Assembly (NCBI RefSeq): GCF_002575655.3
Contig: NC_053038.3
Location: forward strand, 147,142,885-147,206,884
Reading direction: 5' to 3'
Source: Aegilops tauschii subsp. strangulata
Lineage: Eukaryota; Streptophyta; Magnoliopsida; Poales; Poaceae
Length of the DNA: 64,000 nucleotides
The position numbers and the translations under genes are program-made. Of this stretch, positions 58,187 through 64,000 are shown in pieces. Each line of letters opens with the position of its first letter. Position 1 is the stretch's first letter. Below the pieces are notes generated by a model that was not told the DNA's origin, ran no database searches, and worked only from the letters and a program-made list of their open reading frames with translations.

Positions 58187-59748
58187 TGCTACCTCTTGAG
58201 CATGCGTTGGTTTTTTCCTTGAAGAGTAAAGGGTGATGCAGCAAAGTAGCATAAGTATTTCCCTCAGTTTTTGAGAACCAAGGTATCAATCCAGTAGGAG
58301 GCCACACGCAAGTCCCTCGTACCTACACAAACAAATAAGAACCTAGCAACCAACGCGATAAAGGGGTTGTCAATCCCTTCACGGCCACTTGCAAAAGTGA
58401 GATCTGATAGAGATGATAATATTTTTGGTATTTTTATGATAAATATTGAAAGTAAAGATTACAAAGTAAAAATAGATTGGAAACTTATATAATGGAAAGT
58501 AGACCCGGGGGCCATAGGTTTCACTAGTGGCTTCTCTCAAGATAGCATAAGTATTACGGTGGGTGAACAAATTACTGTCGAGCAATTGATAGAAAAGTGC
58601 ATAATTATGAGAATATCTAGGCATGATCATGTATATAGGCATCACGTCCGTGACAAGTAGACCGACTCCTGCCTGCATCTACTACTATTACTCCACACAT
58701 CGACCGCTATCCAGCATGCATCTAGAGTATTAAGTTCATAAGAATAGAGTAACGCATTAAGTAAGATGACATGATGTAGAGGGATAAACTCAAGCAATAT
58801 GATATAAACCCCATCTTTTTATCCTCGATGGCAACAATACAATACATGTCGTTACCCCTGCTGTCACTGGGATCGAGCACCGCAAGATTGAACCGAAAGC
58901 TAAGCACTTCTCCCATTGCAAGAAAGATCAATCTAGTAGGCCAAACCAAACTGATAATTCGAAGAGACTTGCAAAGATAACCAATCATACATAAAAGAAT
59001 TCAGAGAAGTTTCAAATATTGTTCATAGATAATCTTGATCATAAACCCACAATTCATCGGATCTCGACAAACACACCGCAAAAAGAGTTACATCGAATAG
59101 ATCACCAAGAAGATCGAGGAGAACTTTGTATTGAGATCCAAAGAGAGAGAAGAAGCCATCTAGCTAATAACTTTGGACCCGAAGGTCTGTGGTAAACTAC
59201 TCACACATCATCGGAGAGGCTATGGTGTTGATGTAGAAGCCCTCCGTGATCGATTCCCCCTCCGGCAGAGCGCCGAAAAAGGCCCCAAGATGAGATCTCA
59301 CGGGTACAGAAGGTTGCGGTGGTGGAATTAGGTTTTCGTGGTGCTCCTCGATGGTTTCGGGGTACGTAGGTATATATAGGAGGAAGAAGTAGGTCGGTGG
59401 AGCCACGAGGGGCCCACGAGGGTGGAGGGCGCGCCCAGGGGGTAGGCGCGCCCCCTGCCTCGTGGCCTCCTTGTTGATTACTTTACGTCCACTCCAAGTC
59501 CTCTGGATCACGTTTGTTCCAAAAATAACTCTCCCGAAGGTTTCATTCCGTTTGGACTCCATTTGATATTCCTTTTCTGCGAAACACTGAAATAGGCAAA
59601 AAGAAAAGCAATTTGCACTGGGCCTTGGATTAATAGGTTAGTCCCAAAAATAATATAGAAGTGTGTAAATAAGCCCATTAAACATCCAAAACAGAATATA
59701 TAATAGCATGGAGCAATGAAAAATTATAGATACGTTGGAGACGTATCA
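58187..59748 (-). repeat. 5' LTR of gypsy element E
   Basis: 1562 bp, closely similar to 52797-54357, ending at the GTCAT duplication. Confidence 0.92.
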
Positions 59749-59753
59749 GTCAT

Positions 59754-62341
59754 ACACCCAATGTGAATGGTTTATTTAATATCGATCGTAGTGATACAGG
59801 TATTCATAACATTGATGCCAAAAGATGTAAAGTTGATAATGATAGTGCAACATATTTGTGGCACTGCCGTTAAGGTCATATTGGTGTAAAACGCATGAAG
59901 AAACTCCATGCTGATGGGCTTTTGGAATCACTTCATGCTTGCGAACCATGCCTCATGGGCAAGATGACTAAGACTCCGTTCTACGGAACAATGGAGCGAG
60001 CCACTGACTTATTGGAAATAATACATACCGATGTATGCGGTCTGATGAGTGTTGAGGCTCACGGGGGGTATCATTGTTTCCTGACCTTCACAGATGATTT
60101 GAGCAGATATGGGTATATCTACTTGATGAAACACAAGTCTGAAACATTTGAAAAGTTCAAAGAATTTCAGAGTAAAGTAGAGAATCATCGTAACAAGAAA
60201 ATAAAGTTTCTATGATCTGATCGCAGAGGCGAATATTTGAGTTATGAGTTTGGCCTTCAATTAAAACAATGTGGAATAGTTTCACAAACTCATGCCACCT
60301 GGAATACCACAGCATAATGGTGTGTCTGAATGTCATAACCGTACTTTATTAGATATAGTGCAATCTATGATGTCTCTTACCGATTTACCACTATTGTTTT
60401 GGGGTTATGCATTAGAGACAGCTACATTCACGTTAAATAGGGCACTGTCTAAATCCGTTGAGACGACACCGTATGAACTATGGTTTGGCAAGAAACCTAA
60501 GTTGTCGTTTCTTAAAGTTTGGGACTACGATGCTTATGTAAAAAACTTCAACCTGATAAGCTCGAACCCAAATCGGAGAAGTGCGTCTTCATAGGATACC
60601 CAAAAGAAACTTTTGGGTACACCTTCTATCACAGATCTGAAGGCAAGATTTTTGTTGCTAATAATGGATCCTTTCTAGAGAAGGAGTTTCTCTTGAAAGA
60701 AGTGAGTGGGAGGAAAGTAGAACTTGATGAGGTAATTCTACCTTCTCTCCAATTGGAAAGTAGCTCATCACAGAAATCAGTTCCAGTGATGCCTACACCA
60801 ACTAGAGAGGAAGCTAATGATAATGATCATGAAACTTCAAATCAAGTTACTACGAAACCTCGTAGGTCAACCAGAGCATGTTCCGCACCAGAGTGGTACG
60901 ATAATCCTGTTCTGGAAGTCATGTTACTAGATCATGACGAACCTACAAACTATGAGGAAGAGATGATGAGCCTAGATTCCGCGAAACGGCTTGCGGCCAT
61001 GAAATCTGAGATGGGATCCATGTATGAGAACAAAGTATGGACTTTGATTGACTCGCCCAATGATCAGTGAGCCATTGAGTATAAATGGATCTTCAAGAGG
61101 AAGACGGACGCTGATAGTAGTGTTACTATCTACAAAGCTCGAATTGTCGCAAAAGGTTTTCGACAAGTTCAAGGTGTTGACTACGATGAGATTTTCTCAC
61201 TCGTAGCGATGCTTAAGTCTGTTCGAATCATGTGAGCAATTGCCACATTTTATGAAATCTGGCAAATGGATGTCAAAACTACATTCCTTCATGGATTTCT
61301 TAAAGAATAGTTGTATATGATGCAACAAGAAGGTTTTGTCAATCCTAAAGGTGCTAACAAAGTGTGCAAGCTCCAGCGATCCATCTATAGACTGGTGCAA
61401 GCATCTCGGAGTTGGAATATATGCTTTGATAAGTTGATCAAAGCGTATAGTTTTATACAGACTTGCGGTGAAGCCTATATTTACAAGAAAGTGAGTGGGA
61501 TCACTACAGCCTTTCTGATAAGTATATGTGAATGACATATTGTTGATCAGATAGAATTTTCTGTAAAGCATAAAGGACTGTTTGAAAGGATTTTTTCAAA
61601 GAAAGACCTCAGTGAAGCTACTTACATATCTTGCATCAAGATCTATAAAGATAGATCAAGACGCTTGATAAGACTTTCAATGAGTACATACCTTGATAAT
61701 ATTTTGAAGGAAACCAGTCAAAGAAGGAGTTCTTGCCTGAGTTGTAAGGTGTGAAGTTGAGTAAGACTCAAAAGCCTGACCACGGCAGAAGATAGAGAGA
61801 GAATGAAAGTCATTCCCTATGCCTCAGCCATAGGTTCTATAAAGTATGCCATGCTGTGTACCAGACCTATTGTATACCTTAGCATGAGTTTGGCAAGGGA
61901 GTACGATAGTGATCTATATCCTTAGAGGACTAAGGAAATATTTCTCGGTTATGGAGGTGATAAAAGAGTTCGTCGTAAAGAGTTACGTCGATGCAAGCTT
62001 TGACACCAATCTGGATGACTCTGAGTCTAGATCTGGATACATATTGAAAGTAGGAGCATTTAGCTAGAGTAGCTCCGTGCAGAGCATTGTAGACATAGAA
62101 ATTTGCAAAATATATACGGATCTGAATGTGGCAGACCCGTTGACTAAACCTCTCTCACAAGCAAAACATGATCACACCTTAGTACTCTTTGGGTGTTAAT
62201 CACATGGCGATGTGAACTAGATTACTGACTCTAGTAAACCCTTTGGGTGTTGGTCACATGGCGATGTGAACTATGGTTATTAATCACATGCTGATACGAA
62301 CTATTAGTGTTAAATCACATGGCTAGATTATTGACTCTAGT
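59754..62341 (+). pseudogene. Copia C pol remnant (integrase, reverse transcriptase, RNase H fragment)
   Basis: Resumes after gypsy E. Visible pieces: pre-integrase and integrase (RMKKLHADGLLES, 59895; HTDVCG, 60027; PQHNGVSECHNRT, 60300), the linker and GYPKET motif (60597), the start of reverse transcriptase (60990-61300) and LYMMQQEGFVNPKG (61311). Stops interrupt it at, for example, 59872, 60214 and 61068. The reverse transcriptase catalytic box is frame-shifted and reads tyrosine-valine-asparagine-aspartate (61518-61532). RNase H is reduced to its two ends (62040-62110). These lesions match element D. The 3' UTR carries short tandem repeats with the core AATCACATGGCGATGTGAAC (about 62195-62340). 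Confidence 0.88.
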
Positions 62342-62342
62342 G

Positions 62343-62354
62343 CAAGTGGGAGAC
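62343..62354 (+). other. Polypurine tract of element C
   Basis: CAAGTGGGAGAC immediately precedes the LTR start TGAAGG; the same tract is seen in A, B and D. Confidence 0.8.
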
Positions 62355-64000
62355 TGAAGGAAATATGCCCTAGAGGCAATAATAAAGTTGTTATTTATAT
62401 TTCCTTATATCATGATAAATGTTTATTATTCATGCTAGAATTGTATTAACCGGAAACTTCATACATGTGTGAATACATAGACAAATAGAGTGTCCCTAGT
62501 ATGCCTCTACCTGACTAGCTCGTTAATCAAAGATGGTTAAGTTTCCTAACCATAGACATGTGTTGTCATTTGATGAACGGGATCACATCATTAGAGAATG
62601 ATGTGATGGACAAGACCCATCCGTTAGCTTAGCATAATGATCGTATAGTTTTTGCTATTGCTTTCTTCATGACTTATACATGTTCCTCTGACTATGAGAT
62701 TATGCAACTCCCGAATACCGAAGGAACACCTTATGTGCTATCAAACGTCACAACGTAACTGGGTGATTATAAAGATGCTCTACACGTGTCTCCAAAGGTG
62801 TTTGTTGAGTTGGCATAGATCGAGATTAGGATTTGTCACTCCATGTATCGGAGAGGTATCTCTGGGCCCTCTCAGTAATGCTCATAACTATAAGCCTTGC
62901 AAGCAATCTGACTAATGAGTTAGTTGCGGAATGATGCATTACGGAACGAGTAAAGAGACTTTCCGGTAACGAGATTGAACTAGGTATGAAGATACCGACG
63001 ATCGAATCTTGGGCAAGTAACATACCGATGACAAAGGGAATGACGTATGTTGTTATGCAGTTTGACGGATAAAGATCTTCGTAGAATATGTAGGAGCCAA
63101 TATGAGCATACAGGTTCCGCTATTGGTTATTGACCGGAGATGTGTCTTGGTCATGTCTGCATAGTTCTCGAACTCGTAGGGTCCGCACGCTTAACGTTCG
63201 ATGACGATTTGTATTATGAGTTATGTGATTTGATGACCGAAGTTTGTTCGGAGTCCCAGATGAGATCATGGACATGATGAGGAGTCTCGAAATGGTCGAG
63301 AGGTAAAGATTCATATATAGGACGATGGTATTTGGACACCGGAATTGTTCCGGGTGATACCGGGTCACCGGAAGGGGTTTCGGGCAACCCCGGCGAAGAT
63401 ATGGGCTTAATGGGCCAAGTAAGGGAACACACCAGCCCACAAGGGGCTGGTGCGCCCCCTATAGGGCCAGCCACGTGGGGAGAAAGGGAAAGGAGGGGAG
63501 GAAAAGGAAATCATGAAGTAGGACTCCTACTTCCTTCCCCTCCCCCCTCCGTCCTTCCCCCCTTGTCCAAATATGGTAGGGGGCAAATTGGACTAGGGGC
63601 CCAAGTTGGATTCCTCCTACTTGGGCGCGCCCTAGGCTGCCTCCCTCCATCTCCCTCCTATATATACGTGGGGAGGGCACCCCTAGATCACACATCAATT
63701 GTTCCTAGCCATGTGCGGTGCCCCCCTCCACAGTTAACACCTCGGTCATATCGTCATAGTGCTTAGGCGAAGCCCTGCGCCGGTAACTTCATCATCACCG
63801 TCGCCACGCTGTTGTGCTGACAGAACTCTCCCTCGTCCTCAACTGGATCAAGAGCTCGAGGGACGTCATCGTGTTGAACGTGTGCTGAACACGGAGGTGC
63901 CGTACGTACGGTACTTGGATCGGTTGGATCGTGAAGACGTTCGACTACATCAACTGTGTTACTAAATGCTTCCGCCTTCGGTCTACGAGGGTATGTGGAC
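62355..64000 (+). repeat. 3' LTR of copia element C, cut by window end
   Basis: Starts TGAAGGAAATATGCCC and runs 1646 bp to the end of the window; by comparison with 33677-35409 roughly 90 bp remain outside. Any target duplication beyond it cannot be seen. Confidence 0.88.

Larger units (their letters stand above)
52797..59748 (-). mobile_element. Gypsy element E (Fatima-type by recall), gag-only, TSD GTCAT
   Basis: LTRs at 52797-54357 and 58187-59748 (TGATACGTCTCC to GAGGTAGCA on the minus strand) flank a 3.8-kb internal region. GTCAT is duplicated at 52792-52796 and 59749-59753. A primer-binding site (TGGCGCCGATGCCGGGGA, 58172-58155) and a polypurine tract (GCTTGGGGATGC, 54369-54358) are in place. 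Only gag is encoded; no protease, integrase or reverse transcriptase is found, so it is non-autonomous. The LTRs differ by what looks like about two percent. Confidence 0.92.
35911..64000 (+). mobile_element. Copia element C (Angela type), 5'-truncated, interrupted by CACTA and gypsy E
   Basis: Pieces at 35911-37405, 52080-52796 and 59749-62354 are collinear with the reverse complement of element A: leader, gag, protease to reverse transcriptase, RNase H remnant, then polypurine tract and a 3' LTR from 62355 to the window end. The 5' LTR and first part of the leader are missing. Interruptions at 37406-52079 and 52797-59748 have exact target duplications (AGT and GTCAT), which proves the pieces belong together. 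Confidence 0.88.

Overview
This window looks like plant nuclear DNA from a Triticeae genome (wheat, Aegilops or barley type). The reasons are stacked nested transposons, long LTRs that I recognise from memory as the BARE/WIS/Angela copia group and the Sabrina- and Fatima-type gypsy groups, a CACTA DNA transposon, a plant L1-type LINE, and almost no single-copy coding sequence. Family names are recalled, not searched. No intact host protein gene is visible. The host-derived features are two broken copies of a 3'-5' exonuclease-like gene and one candidate small-RNA locus.

Layout. Positions 1-5412 hold remains of two gypsy elements. One is a Sabrina-type internal end with a truncated LTR. The other is the 3' part of a different gypsy carrying an antisense B3-like gene remnant with its own TATA box, split by a solo LTR (target duplication CACCA). 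Positions 5413-6809 are old intergenic DNA with small tandem duplications. Positions 6810-13640 are a full-length LINE with a 16-bp target duplication and an uninterrupted endonuclease/reverse transcriptase ORF2; its ORF1 is split by a frame change in an A7 run. Positions 13641-17928 hold an exonuclease-like pseudogene and a partial second copy. Between them, on the minus strand, lies a monocot-type snRNA promoter (upstream sequence element and TATA 25 bp apart) followed by about 185 nt ending in a hairpin and T8. Positions 17929-22459 are mostly unrecognised, with a probable Helitron 3' end at 21101 and a tRNA-like SINE candidate. Positions 22460-24822 are a 1152-bp tandem duplication containing LTR-like fragments.

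From 24823 to the end is a nested copia complex. Element A (minus strand) has one continuous gag-pol frame broken by only two in-frame stops. Its upstream LTR appears chimeric and runs into the 3' end of a second element, B, which is split by a solo LTR (TSD GTATG). At about 35911 B is joined to a plus-strand copia element, C, which lacks its 5' end. C was interrupted twice: by a CACTA transposon at 37406-52079 (TSD AGT), and by a gag-only gypsy element E at 52797-59748 (TSD GTCAT). The CACTA was itself interrupted by copia element D at 40453-49056 (TSD GATAT). C resumes at 59749 and its 3' LTR runs off the window end.

How the parts relate: C and D share the same lesions in gag, the reverse transcriptase catalytic box and RNase H, plus the same 3' minisatellite. 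This points to a defective copia lineage that multiplied using proteins supplied in trans, possibly by A-like elements. E (gag only) and the CACTA (no recognisable transposase, protease-like domain without its cysteine) also look non-autonomous.
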